Origin: Sweltsa coloradensis
Taxonomy: Eukaryota > Arthropoda > Insecta > Plecoptera > Chloroperlidae
Assembly: GCA_024449915.1 (NCBI GenBank)
Contig: JAMZAV010006976.1
Coordinates: forward strand, 1-64,000
Length of the DNA: 64,000 bases
Direction: 5' to 3'
Shown here piece after piece: positions 53,940-64,000 of this stretch; within the stretch, counting starts at the first letter, position 1, and each line of letters opens with the position of its first letter. The translations under genes and the position numbers were made by a program. Under the pieces are notes generated by a model. It searched no databases, was not told the DNA's origin, and saw nothing but the letters and a program-made list of their open reading frames with translations.

Positions 53940-55560
53940 CAGAGGACAGTGTTGATGTTCCCGTTCTCCCGCCAAGCAGGGCGCGTAGGCCTAGAAACGC
54001 GAATCCACAGGTGGCTTTTGCGTGGGCAGATGTGGACGACTTGTTTACGGCAAATAAATTGCAATTTACAGGACAAAGTGGACCGATGAAGGTAGTGGCC
54101 GATCCATCCGATATAGTGAGTACTTTCCTGCTTTTTTTTGATAAGGCCCATTGACCACTTTGTCTTGGAGACAAATCGCTATGCACTGCAGTACATTCAT
54201 TCAATTGGATGTTTATTTCCAAAGCGACCCCGGGTAATAAATGGTCAGACACTAATCCAGATGAGATGTACATTTTTCTAGCAATCATGATGCTAATGGG
54301 TATTGTACAAAAACATACGATTCGATCGTACTTTTAAAAAAATCGCTTGTGGAAAACTCCTATTTTTCCCGAAACTATCTCCCTAGAACGCTTTGAACTC
54401 TTTCAAAATTCCTTCTTTTCACCGACAATACCTCTCTTCCTCATTTTCAAGGGCCACAAAAATTGATCAACACTTATCCGAGTGGAGAACTTCTGAATAA
54501 AAAATTCCAAACCGACGACTTGCCTACCCAATATATAGCCATTGATGAATCCCTTACTCTATGGAAGGGTAGGCTATCTTTCCCGACAGTTTAACCACTG
54601 AAAGCTGCTAAATTCGTATAAAATCATATGAATTGTGTGAGTCATCTTCTGGCTATCTGTGGAAGTTCATTGTCTATACCGGTAAGGGTGCAGAATTTCA
54701 CTCCCCTCTCGTTGATGAAACAACACCAAGAGCACTGCAGTAGTATTAGAACTAATGGAGCCCTACTCGACCTTGGTTACCCCCTTTGGTGAACAATTAC
54801 TATAATTCTCCTGAATTGGCCCAAGTGTTGCTCTCTCGTGCTACAGACTGTGTAGGAACATACGTATCAACCGAAAGAGTTTCCCCCCAAAAATATGAAA
54901 GCTGCAAAGCTGAAGCTGGGTGAAATCAGTGCTCAGCATGATGGTGGTGTGATGTTAATGAAGTGGCGCGATAAAAAAATAGTAAGTCTTATCTCTACTT
55001 GCCACAATAGTGAACTTAAAACAAAACTACTGTCAAAAACAAAGAGGTGACAAAAACCACAGCTTGTACTAGACTACAATACACACATGGGAGGAGTGGA
55101 CACTAAGGACCAGATGCTGCATGGGTATTTGTTAGAACGTAAGAAGGGCAACAAGTGGTATATCAAGCTCTTCAAGCGGTTGCTAAATGTTTCAATCCAC
55201 AACAGTTATGTAATTTACAAGCATAACAACGGAAAGACGGACCATCTTGCGTATCGTTTAGGATTGGTTCGAGGTCTCATCGAGCAATATGGAGGAGCCG
55301 CGAGACCCATCACTACAAGACCATACATAGAACCACCACCTAAAAGATTGTTTGAGCGACAATTCATTGAACGTATCCCGGCCACTGGGAAAAAGATAAA
55401 CCTTTAAAGATGGGTGTAGTGTGTTACAAAAACAACAAGCGTAAGGAATCTTGTTTTTGGTGCCCAGAATGCCAAGCGGGGCCTATGCATTAAAGAGTGC
55501 TTCAAAACCTATCACACCATCTTGAATTTCCCTGAGCTACACCGTAGAATTTACCGATCG
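53940..55560 (+). pseudogene. piggyBac-type transposase, nearly full length, broken
   Basis: In order: FAWADVDDLFTANKLQFTGQ and GPMKVVADPSDIV (N-terminal region), NKWSDTNPDEMYIFLAIMML (start of the DDE domain), YIAIDESLTLWKGRLSF (first catalytic Asp), SSGYLWKFIVYTG, STAVVLELMEPY, then a 106-codon intact stretch from MGGVDTKDQMLHGYLLERKK (last catalytic Asp block) to ERIPATGKKINL, and a C-terminal zinc finger ESCFWCPECQAG / LCIKECFKTYHT. Frameshifts and stops in between; inactive. No TTAA ends located. Confidence 0.85.
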
Positions 55561-56576
55561 GATCAAGGATCAATATGTTATCATATAATATCATCTTATC
55601 ACTTATCTTTTTACTGTTTGTATTGCCCTTTAAAATTATTATTGACAATACAAAATGTCGAATACCTTTGTATTTATGTAATAGGATTGTAGCTATTTTT
55701 TAAATTGAATTTATTTTGGATATTCAATTGTTTTATTCATTTTATTATAATTGATTGCCATTTTAATTCCCTATTTGAATCGTATAATTGTAAATTTATA
55801 TTTATTTGTATTTGCATAAAAAGGTTGTACAGTAGGCTTTATATAATTGCTTATGTCTGCAAAAAAACTATGTAATTTATAAAAATTAATATTTTTATTG
55901 TTTAAGATTTTAAAAATTGTCAATTTATTGGATAACATGTAATCAAAATGAATTTTTCGCTTGAATCATTTAGGCCTTTTTGTATTTAAAATTGTATAGG
56001 CCTTTGTAAGTAAAAATGCGAATTTTCATGATTCTTTTAATATTTTAATAGATTTTTTTTATAAGCTTACTTTGATAAGCATATATTAAATTCAAAAAAA
56101 AAAAAACTAATACATTATTTGGATTGAGCATTTTGTTTTCAATAAGACCTGAAATTTTAAAAGATATTTCTTATCAGCAATAGAAAATATGCATAATTTA
56201 GTAATGAGCTGCACATTTTTGGTAGAAAACTAAAAATCACTACCACTGCGGGGTGAGTTTTGGCAATAACTCTGAACCGGCTTGGAGGGTTAAAAATAGG
56301 TTCAGGGGTAAACAAACACTAGGTCCCTGTATAAAATAAATAAAAGAGCGGATTATTTTTTGGAAATTTTTTTGACGCGACATAACCTCAGAATCAACAA
56401 TTACATTCAAATTACTGGAATCAGTAGTTCAAGTTCAAAATTGAATTTTGAGCAGCGGTTTTTTGTATATTATTTTTACACTCCTTTATCTACAACCTAA
56501 ATTTAAGGATTATTAGTTAAATATGGTTTGTCGCGTTGCACATTTTGTTTTGCCTACCGGGTTTACAATTTCAAAT
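55561..56576. other. AT-rich spacer
   Basis: Very AT-rich, no frame or recognised repeat. TAGGCCTTT-type words recur, as elsewhere in the window. Confidence 0.4.
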
Positions 56577-56913
56577 TTTGTACCTTAACGTCTCATATTT
56601 ATGAAAACTTGGCTAATGAGACAAAGGGAGAGACGTAAGGGGCGCCCGCGGGGGAACAAGGGGTGGACAGGCCTGGGTCAGAACCAGCCACAATCGAATG
56701 GGGAGGACTGGGGTTCCCCTACGTCGTGGCCCGTCCCCGTCTGTGTCACCCATCCGTCCGTGTTGTCATAGTCATCGACGTCGGGGAGGTAGTCAAAGGG
56801 AAGAGGAAAGTTCCCCGACGACGACCCGAAGCTCGCCATTAGTTTCAGGGAGAAAAACTCCCCTAATCACGGGCCAAACCACGAGAAAGTTGCGAGTTGG
56901 AATTTGATGGCCC
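56577..56913 (-). mobile_element. Family A copy A13
   Basis: ACCTTAACGTCTCATATTTA through GTTGCGAGTTGGAATTTGAT and GGCCC. The 3' tail lacks the GGATATTGC part; otherwise it is close to full length. Confidence 0.75.
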
Positions 56914-58079
56914 GACAACACCTCGAGTGAACACCTTCACCGAAATGCACAACACAAGAAGGGGAACACATGTTTGCATAGTAGGCCTACCTAGGCCTGA
57001 TTGGGAAGCCTACTCATGAGCTAACTTCACACCTAGGCCCAGGCATACGTCTAAATCTTCACTCTACGGAGGAGCCTAGGCCAAGGCAAAATGCTTTGAC
57101 TACTGTAACTGACCATAGGCCTACTAAAGAGCCTACTCCTGGGATAAACTAGGTAAAGGGACGCGTCCCCCAATCACAACAGCTTAAGTCTTCTGCCATC
57201 CCAAAAAATTTGAACCCCTGCTCGTCAAGACAGGGACAACAACTTCCCAATTGTATCCAGCATCTGGGCCAAGGGTATAATTCAAAAAAAATCACTATAC
57301 CCTCACCAGTAGACCTGGGACAAATATCGACCACAACACTCGAGGGATAAAATATCAAGTATCAATGTACCAGTTATTGTTGCCAACATTCACAAAAGCC
57401 CACAACAGTGGTGCTCGGTGACTCCATGGTAACTAAGTGCAAGTATTTAGAACCTTCACCAGGTATTTAACTACAAATATTCCCTGGAATCCAGCCGCCC
57501 CAGCTATGCCACTAAATTGAGGAGGAAACTGCCACGGACTACCACAGGGCAGGGAGGTAAAGTCTGAATTAATCCACACGGAACAAACTCGGTCCAATAC
57601 GACAAAATGGTATATTTGGATAACGTATGCTCATAAGAATCTGCAAAACTCTACCCAGATGCCTCCAAAATATAAACAGGCATAATTTACAGAAAAGATA
57701 TCCACAATTCAATAATAGATAAAATTAACTCCAAAATTAAGTGGAATGCAGCACCCTAGAGGCATCGTATATTAACATCAATAGATGGATAACACCAGCC
57801 GACATTTCAAAACGGAAACTTCATTCAAATAACACAGGAGCACAAAAACTACAAGAAGTACGTGATATTAGAGCATGCTTTAATGGCTAGTCCAGATGAC
57901 TGGAAATACGACAGTGAAGATAAATAAAAACCGGTAGAGTATGGTTATTACAATAAATCAAGGAATTATTATGGTTCCCGGCTACAAACAAATAGGCGAT
58001 ATTGCCCAGCATTTTCAGAGACTACACCAGAAAACACGAGTGCAGTTCCCTGACATTGTATGACGATTACAGTTATTGT
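56914..58079. other. Spacer, nothing recognised
   Basis: 56930-57140 is rich in TAGGCCTA-type words. No supported gene; some of 57900-58079 may be decayed hAT sequence leading to the next feature. Confidence 0.35.
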
Positions 58080-58211
58080 AAGTTTTGCCTGCAACGTCTG
58101 CTACTGCTGAGAGAAGTTTTTCTATGCCACATAGAGTTAAAACCTACTTGTGCAGTACTATAACACAGCGGAGACTAAACAATCTTTCTTTCTCAATTTC
58201 AAAATCGTGAA
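58080..58211 (+). pseudogene. hAT transposase C-terminal dimerisation fragment
   Basis: Reads LPATSATAERSFSMPHRVKT, then YLCSTITQRRLNNLSFSISK and a stop. The 'P-x-TSATAERSFS-x-x-R-x-K-T-x-L-R/C-ST-x-x-x-x-RL-x-x-L' pattern is the hATC dimerisation region. Upstream catalytic sequence is not recognisable. Confidence 0.7.
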
Positions 58212-58254
58212 ACACTCCCGTAGGTGTGATTGATAGAGAAAAAAAAAACAAAAA

Positions 58255-58325
58255 AATTACATCTCAGCAGGGTATCGCACCCCGGTCTCCTAACTGCTGG
58301 TCGGGCGCTTAGACCCCTAAGTTAC
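58255..58325 (-). repeat. tRNA-like SINE head 1
   Basis: The minus strand has TTAGGGGTCTAAGCGCC, then GGAGACCGGGGTGCGATACC, resembling A-box and T-arm segments. A closer copy follows about 240 bp away. Confidence 0.4.
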
Positions 58326-58502
58326 CAAACATTTAACTTCATAACATATGGATTGTTTGTGCATTGTAGATCTTAATAGATTGGAATAGTACTGCTACGC
58401 TTTTGCTGCCAAAACACGAATTATATCATTACCTAACGCAGGTATGAGCGAGAGTTCATTTCTTAATTTCATTAAACCATAATCTATTAACCGAATTACA
58501 AA

Positions 58503-58570
58503 ATCCATGTCAGCGGGGTATCGATCCCCGGTCTCCCAACTGCCGGCGCTTTGACCCCTAAGCTACTGCG
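58503..58570 (-). repeat. tRNA-like SINE head 2
   Basis: The minus strand reads GCAGTAGCTTAGGGGTCAAA, GCGCCGGCAGTTGGGAGACC, GGGGATCGATACCCCGC. The B-box-like GATCGATACCCC lies in a good hairpin. Related to the copy at 58255. Confidence 0.45.
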
Positions 58571-58950
58571 ACTATTATAAAGTTAACCGCCACTGCCTGC
58601 AACCTGGAAGTGCAATGTAAACAAACAAAGTATCAACATGGTCTTGCCTACACAACACGTAAAGGAAAAAATGTACCAGACCGAAAAAATTAAGTATCAA
58701 AGACTGTTTCAACTCGTGTTGGAATAACTGTTCCAAAAAATAAGACAAAATGAGAGTATGCAGCAGTTTCAGTCCTATTGTTCTCTTCCACAAAATGAAA
58801 ACCATCATTATATATTGAAAACTACAAAAAGGGAATTAGTAGCACGCCGTAAAAATTACGAAGTGGAAAATCCTTACAGGAAATATTCCTTCTCATATTT
58901 CTTTCATGTCAAACAATAAGAAATACAAGTATGCAAATCATTCTACCTTT

Positions 58951-59817
58951 CTACTCTAAATATATCCCAAAAACAGGTCTGCAACGTGCACAATTCAAAA
59001 GACCAACTGACAAATGTGCCAAAGCCAGATGGGAGAGGACATAATAAGAGAAATCACAAATGGGAGGGTCTTCACCTCTTAGAAGATATCCGTGAGTGAG
59101 GTATGTGTGCCAGATTATTAAACGAGCCAGAACCACTTCTTCACGGTGAGAGGAGCGACGTGAAGAGATCCAGGCTGCCGTGTTATTCTTGACTTGACGC
59201 AATTTATTGTTTTCAATCTTGTTCCAGGAATATTGCCAGTGATCTTTAAGCTTTTGTTTACAAAATGCTTTTAAATCTGAAGGAATTATTAGCTGAGAGT
59301 CTATGCTGTCCTTTTCGCATGCTAATTTTGCACATTTGTCTGCTACTTCGTTACCTAAGATCCCGCAATGACCAGGGACCCAACAAAATACTACAGACTT
59401 TTGTTTATAGGAAAGATTTGTAAGTCTAATCTGAATCTTGTGAATTATGGGATGGCTTGGATAAATTTCAGACATTGCTTCCAGGGAACTCAAAGAGTCT
59501 GTGCAGATTAGAAACTTTGATTCGTTACTCCTATGAACATATAGTAGGCTTTGGAGTAGTGCAAATAGTTCAGCATTATATACACTGAACATTGGGTGGA
59601 GGTGGAAAGTTAAGTTCCCTGCGTCAGTAGAATAAGCACAACCAAGCGAATCATCCATTCTAGAGCCATCTGTAAAGATGCAGCTATAGTCATGAAAATG
59701 AGAACGTATTTCTTGAAATAATGCTTGGAATTTAGTATTGGATATAAGACCCTTTTTGTATCGAGACAGTTTGGTGATGCAAGTCAGTTTGCAGAACGTC
59801 CAAGGTGGAATTGAACC
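58951..59817 (-). pseudogene. Jockey-like non-LTR ORF2, RNase H domain, fragment J3
   Basis: On the minus strand from 59817: IFTDGSRMDDSLGCAYSTDA (first RNase H Asp), FSVYNAELFALLQSLLYVHR (Glu), FLICTDSLSSLEAM (Asp), VFCWVPGHCGILGNEVADKC (His...Asp), then NTAAWISSRRSSHREEVVLA and GYLLRGEDPPICDFSY. All RNase H acidic positions appear present. The part upstream of RNase H is missing: the element stops exactly at 59817, where Ty3/Gypsy sequence begins. Its 3' side diverges from J4 after EDPP. Confidence 0.85.
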
Positions 59818-60780
59818 GTGTTCTCAGTCCTAGACCTTAAAGAAGGATTTTTCCACGTAGCCCTGGACAATGACAGTGCTGATTTATGCACATTCAATAC
59901 GCCCTTCGGGCGCTATAAATTCCTTAAACTCCCGTACGGTGTGTGCTCGGCTCCGGAGGTGTTTCAAAAGACCCTTGAAAAAATCTTTGGTGATATTAAG
60001 AATGTAGAAGTATATATTGATGACCTCATTATTTCAGGCGAAACAGCCAGTGAATATGATGAAGCGCTCTCTAAGGTGCTTGAACGAGCTCGAGAATATA
60101 CAGTCAAGTTCAATGAATCAAAATTTCAGTTCAGAGTCCCTGTAGTTAATTATCTTGGACGTATTATCTCTAAAAAAAGGTGTAGCTGTTGAACCCCGAC
60201 ACACGAAACCCATACTCAACATGGCCACGCCAACCAGTAAGGCTGACCTTATGAGATTTCTTGGTATGGCCAAGCACTTGGCTCCATTCATTCCTAACCT
60301 GTCTCAGATTAGTGCACCACTTCGTGGGTTAATGAAAAAAGATATTCTGTGGCACTGGGGACCAGAACATGAACAATCATTTAAAAGAATTCAGTTTCAG
60401 CTAGTAGAGCCACCAGTGCTAGGCATCTTTGATAGCCAAAAGCCCATAACACTGCAAACCGATGCTTCAAAAGATGGTCTAGGTGCGTGCCTCATCCAAA
60501 AATGAACACCCGATAGCCCACGGCCTCTCGTAGTCTTACCCCTGGTGAAGTAGGGTGGGCCCAGATTGAGAAGGAATTAGGAGCCATAGTATTTGGACTG
60601 GAAAGGTTTCATCAATATACCTATGGTAATGTAGTCACTGTACACACTGATCACAAACCCCTGGAGTCAAGTGTGCAAGAAATCGCTTGATAAGAGTGTC
60701 TGCAAGGGTACAAAGATTGATGTTACGGTTATTAAAATATCAGATCAATGTCATTTACAAACCAGGAAAGTATCTGTATG
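59818..60780 (+). pseudogene. Ty3/Gypsy pol fragment: RT and RNase H
   Basis: Starts abruptly inside the reverse transcriptase with FSVLDLKEGFFHVALDNDSA (first catalytic Asp), then FNTPFGRYKFLKLPYGVCSA, VEVYIDDLIISG (YIDD active site) and VNYLGRIIS. One frameshift at about 60175 leads to MRFLGMAKHLAPFIPNLSQI, then ITLQTDASKDGLGACLIQK (RNase H start). After a stop, IEKELGAIVFGLERFHQYTY and TDHKPLE follow, then LLKYQINVIYKPGKYL. No protease, gag, integrase or LTR is visible. Confidence 0.85.
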
Positions 60781-60784
60781 TGTG

Positions 60785-61412
60785 TGTGTATTTATTTATT
60801 TACAATTGAACCGATAGGGGAGAGAAAACATCATCCAAAAGGATATATTTTCTCAAAAACGAGAAACGAAAAGAACATAAATGTCACGGAAAACTATAAC
60901 GTTAAGATATAATGAGAGACAAAAGAATATGATAAACTAGGAAGAGCCTGATGGGCTTCTTCCTTTCCGTCTAGATACTAAAAACCAAGGAGAGAAATAC
61001 AATAAACAATGTTAGGGTTTGGGGAGTACAAACCCTATCGGTCACTAAAGGAAAACAGAAGGTCTTTACAGGGCCAGTGCCTGACAGAAGAGGAGCTCCC
61101 CATCAAGGACGGAGCAGAGCGCCTCTCTATCACACCACTTTACCTCAAAGCCGTCTATCGTCCCTCGCCCAAGGTGCCAAGCATACTCCTTGAGGAGTCG
61201 GGACTTCAGACGGGCTTTGAGGACCACTTCGTAGGGAGCCAGGGCCCTGCCGTCCTTGAAGAAGCAGACAAGTAGCCTGTAGATTGTGCTCTTGGCATAA
61301 AAAATGGGTTCCCCGACGACGACCCAGAGCTCGCCATTAGTTTCAGGGAGAAGAACTCCCCTAATCACGGGCCAAACCACGAGAAGGTTGAGAGTTGGAA
61401 TTTGATGGCCCA
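60785..61412 (-). mobile_element. Mosaic retroposon: family A head with a different body
   Basis: 61305-61412 (A14) is the family A head: GGTTCCCCGACGACGACCCA, AGAGCTCGCCATTAGTTTCA and GAGTTGGAATTTGATGGCCC. Instead of the usual family A body, it continues on the minus strand into a 115-codon frame (LLVCFFKDGRALAPYEVVLK, LLKEYAWHLGRGTIDGFEVK) and a 3' end TTCTCTCCCCTATCGGTTCA followed by TAAATAAATAAATA. Either a retroposon with an exchanged 3' end or two adjacent insertions. The frame has no family that I recognise. Confidence 0.5.
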
Positions 61413-61669
61413 AGATTTCTAAGATAAAACCTTAACACAGTAGGCCTATAAACTATACGTCATTACAGACAAGCTCACAAAGCTGTAGGCCTAGGTCTAA
61501 AAAATCTCTTGCTAAAATATTTCTAACTAGGCCTATAGAAAGAATTCACGTTAGTGGTGGTGCACGTGATGCAATTGTGTATCCGCGTACATGTCCTGCA
61601 TGCAATGTAACACACCACCATAAGACATCCTTTAGCAGACATAAACAAATTGTGGCCAGGTTGGGAAGT
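61413..61669. other. Spacer
   Basis: TAGGCCTA-type words and no frame. Nothing recognised. Confidence 0.35.
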
Positions 61670-62283
61670 TAGTTAGTTAGTTAGTTATTAGGGTTTAAGG
61701 GCACACAACACAAAGGTTATTAGTGCCCGTATTCTCTTTTAGAGTGATGTGTAATTTTTTTAAATTCTATTATACAGCTTTGTTGATTTCAGATATTTAA
61801 AAACATTTGTTATATTCTCAGATTCATCAGATAAAATTTCTTTTAAATTAGGTTTTAGTTTAAAATTATTCCTCTCGTCCATGTGTTGGGGACATTCTAC
61901 TAAAATGTGCTTAACAGTTAAAATCTCACCACACTGCTCAAATAGGGGTGGATCTTCGCCTCTTAGAAGGTATCCTTGAGTAAGATGTGTGTGTCCAATG
62001 CGTAGACGGGTCAGAACAACCTCTTCGCGTCGAGAAGAGCGCCTTGAAGAGATCCAGGGTGTTACATCGTCTTTTATTTCACGAAGCTTATTATTTTGCA
62101 TAATATGCCATTCTTTGCACCACTTTTCTTTAAGTTTGAGTTTAAAGAATGCTTTTAGACCAGGCGTTACAACTAAATGGCAATCAACTTGTGTTTTGTT
62201 ACCAGCTTCTTTGGCACTTTTAGTAGGGGCTGAGATGTACATTGGCTCGATTTGCGTGCCGAAATTGATTTTTTGGTTTTAAA
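61670..62283 (-). pseudogene. Jockey-like non-LTR 3' end, longest fragment J4
   Basis: The minus-strand frame (160 codons) starts MYISAPTKSAKEAGNKTQVD, has WISSRRSSRREEVVLTRLRI and GHTHLTQGYLLRGEDPPLFE, then a zinc-knuckle-like CGEILTVKHILVECPQH and ends STKLYNRI, followed by the 3' UTR GGGCACTAATAACC and (AACT)n tail at 61670. It is the region just after RNase H in Jockey-type ORF2. 5' truncated near 62283. Confidence 0.8.
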
Positions 62284-63439
62284 TGATAGAAACCATTCAC
62301 CCAAACATGATCTAGGTGTTCTTCAATTTTTTACGCCGCCATCTTGGAAAAAATGGCCGCCATAGTACATTTCAGAAAAACGATTAAAACTCATGCAATT
62401 ATTATGTTTAAAATACGAAAAAAAATTGGTGTACTAATTGATCTATAAGAAATAATAAAAAAAATACAATAACCCGAAAAAAATATTTTAAAATACAATT
62501 TTTTTTTTATTTAGTTGATTTTGTACTTTTGTGGTCTATTTAGACGAATAAAGGCGCTTTACATTTTTTAGAGTGCATGATAGATAAAAATATGATCGAT
62601 AGATAATAATACTTAAAAAAATATTAACCGGCTTAATTAATTTTGGTAGCCATCTTGAAAAATATGACCGCTAATAAAAGTTTTTAATTAGTTTTCAGCT
62701 AAATTTAAAATATTACGAAATAATAAATGTATATGATGTACACAATTTGAATAAAGTTTGTATTACACTTAAGAATAGACCTTTATAGGCCTATATAAAT
62801 GTGTAAATATATATTATTTATTTGTCGAGTTTTTAGTTTGTAATTTGCTTGACAACAATTTCTTTTCATTTATCTTAAAAATGCGAAATGGGCGTGGTCT
62901 ATACTATACATTATACATATGTGAGAGCTAATATACTTTTTATGTTTACATGTAAATACAATTTTTTAAATGTCTGAGTGCACATTGCTGTGCACAAGTG
63001 ATTTGGAATAGCACCTATCTTTATGAACGCGATATGCGAGGTGACCTCCTGTAATTTTAAAAATCAACACGTTAGGTAGTACCACAAGACCTTTTTTTAC
63101 ATTCATGGGAAATATTTAAATGTAGTCCTACAAAAAGGTATTTGATAGCCTACATATGCAGTTTGACTTACCAATTTCTACATCATTGGTCCTCATCACA
63201 CTAACGGGACTTTGACATCGTCTTCGTCATCATCTACTACTCGTCTACTTGAATGCAATAATCCCTGACGTTTTGACAATCGTGGCATTTGCATAAAGAA
63301 GTACAAGTTAGATAATTTTCATGCAAAACAGCTTTTCCCCGTAATCTGGCCTTTGCATCCACACCTTACTTTTTCCAATATTGCCTTAGTAGCCGGCAGA
63401 GTAGGCATTTCACAGAAACTGTAGATTCTTTGGGCCCAA
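62284..63439. other. AT-rich spacer with YY1-like sites
   Basis: GCCGCCATCTTGG (62335-62347), followed by ATGGCCGCCAT, matches the YY1 consensus (CAAGATGGCGGC) in inverse orientation; a diverged copy, GGTAGCCATCTTGAAAAATA, is at 62644. Probably two copies of a repeat rather than a promoter. No gene. Confidence 0.35.
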
Positions 63440-63772
63440 TTACAAACTATTGATCTCAGTAAGTGGTAGAAAGTTAGGATGAGAAGAACGATAACCCTTG
63501 CTTATCCTTGCCATGGCATTAGCTCTTCTGATATGTGGTGCATGGTTATGCTCTTAAAGTTGGCGGCAATTTCTCCCCTTCAATTTTCTTGGTCCTAAAC
63601 AATTCCCGGAGCAGGTATTTGACTTTGGTGATTTTAAAGTGTTTGGGACATACATTTGGCATGTAAAGCTTTCAAGATCGTACAATACCTGGTCGAAATC
63701 GAAATCGTCTTCTCCCAACTCATCAAAAGCTTGTACTACTCGTTTAAATTCAGTAGACAAGTACAGATACAA
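63440..63772 (-). pseudogene. C-terminal fragment of an uncharacterised protein family
   Basis: On the minus strand: VQAFDELGEDDFDFDQVLYD, LESFTCQMYV, a frameshift, then VKYLLREL and KKIEGEKLPPTL, a frameshift, then HIRRANAMARISKG. The pattern 'FExLG...LESFTCQLY...LPP...H+RANxxAxIxK' matches, from memory, the C-terminal part of the uncharacterised family whose N-terminal IIDGQAL segment is at 23.2 kb. Three frames are needed, so it is a pseudogene. Confidence 0.4.
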
Positions 63773-64000
63773 GGTACAATTTTCTTTTTTGAAAGCCTAA
63801 CTAATTTTCCACCCCAATCTGCACCAGGGAAACAGTGAAGTCCGACCAATCACTTACATTTTTCACTGACTAATTCATTGCACTCATCATTCAAATTGAT
63901 ACTTCTTTTGTGTTTGCCATGGCCAGTAATAAAAGATAAAGTTTTCAGCAGATCATACCTTGAACAAAGGTATATTAAGAGTAAGAATACGTCTGTGTCC
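63773..64000. other. Window end, nothing recognised
   Basis: AT-rich, no motif; may continue the preceding fragment upstream on the minus strand. Confidence 0.3.

Noticed and set aside
53875..54288. A 137-codon minus-strand open frame
   Set aside because: It is antisense to recognisable piggyBac transposase sequence and has no motif of its own.
58951..62283. J3 and J4 as the two ends of one Jockey-like element
   Set aside because: They overlap in content (both contain the WISSRRSSxREEVVL block and the LLRGEDPP block), so they must be separate copies.
62334..62360. A YY1-driven promoter
   Set aside because: The motif is good, but there is no gene or start signal nearby, and a diverged copy 300 bp away suggests a repeat.

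Overview
The window is eukaryotic, intron-containing and dominated by decayed transposable elements. Spliced exons with canonical GT/AG sites, tRNA-derived SINEs, two Penelope-like retroelements, non-LTR and Ty3/Gypsy retroelements, and piggyBac, pogo, Harbinger and hAT relics together point to an invertebrate metazoan with a large, repeat-rich genome. I cannot name the species or phylum from the sequence alone. Base composition is AT-rich, with islands of GC-rich short retroelements. Nearly every transposon reading frame is broken by frameshifts, stops or nested insertions. LAYOUT: 1-0.5 kb is a copy of an LTR-like repeat (family B). 1.2-5.9 kb is a nearly full-length non-LTR retrotransposon (PHD-finger ORF1, endonuclease/reverse-transcriptase ORF2, short-repeat 3' tail) whose endonuclease domain is split by a tRNA-Gly-derived SINE. 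7.5-8.5 kb is a duplicated ~490 bp unit. 8.7-9.45 kb is a pogo/Tigger-like transposase missing its C-terminus. 9.56-11.02 kb is a Penelope-like element (PLE1) bounded by ~193 bp inverted arms. 11-29 kb is a patchwork of family A (a ~346 bp SINE-like retroposon), family B, Jockey-like 3' ends, TTAA-flanked inverted-repeat elements, a piggyBac piece, Myb/SANT-like pieces and a tandemly duplicated coiled-coil coding unit. 30.9-39.35 kb holds the best candidate host gene: five plus-strand exons, about 310 codons, uncharacterised, with foldback elements and SINEs in its introns. 40-44.4 kb holds duplications and an 87/75 bp satellite. 44.8-45.6 kb is a Harbinger (HARBI1-type) transposase with a defective splice donor. 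46-47 kb is a decayed uncharacterised cysteine-motif protein. 47.5-51.8 kb looks like poor consensus sequence. 52.4-53.9 kb is a second Penelope-like element (PLE2) inserted with a clean 12 bp duplication inside a family A copy. 53.9-55.6 kb is a piggyBac relic. 58-62.3 kb carries an hAT C-terminus, a Jockey-like RNase H domain abutting a Ty3/Gypsy reverse transcriptase, and a mosaic retroposon. HOW IT FITS: the genes do not form a pathway. The window is a record of successive insertions whose order can be read from nesting (family A into B, PLE2 into family A, SINE into non-LTR, family A into the coiled-coil repeat). The two most unusual signals are: (1) hammerhead-ribozyme-like motifs at three Penelope-type termini, with PLE1 and PLE2 both carrying a 33-34 nt extension outside one arm at the 5' end; and (2) the same-strand orientation of every recognisable family A copy across the window. 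All family names come from recognising motifs by eye; no search was run.
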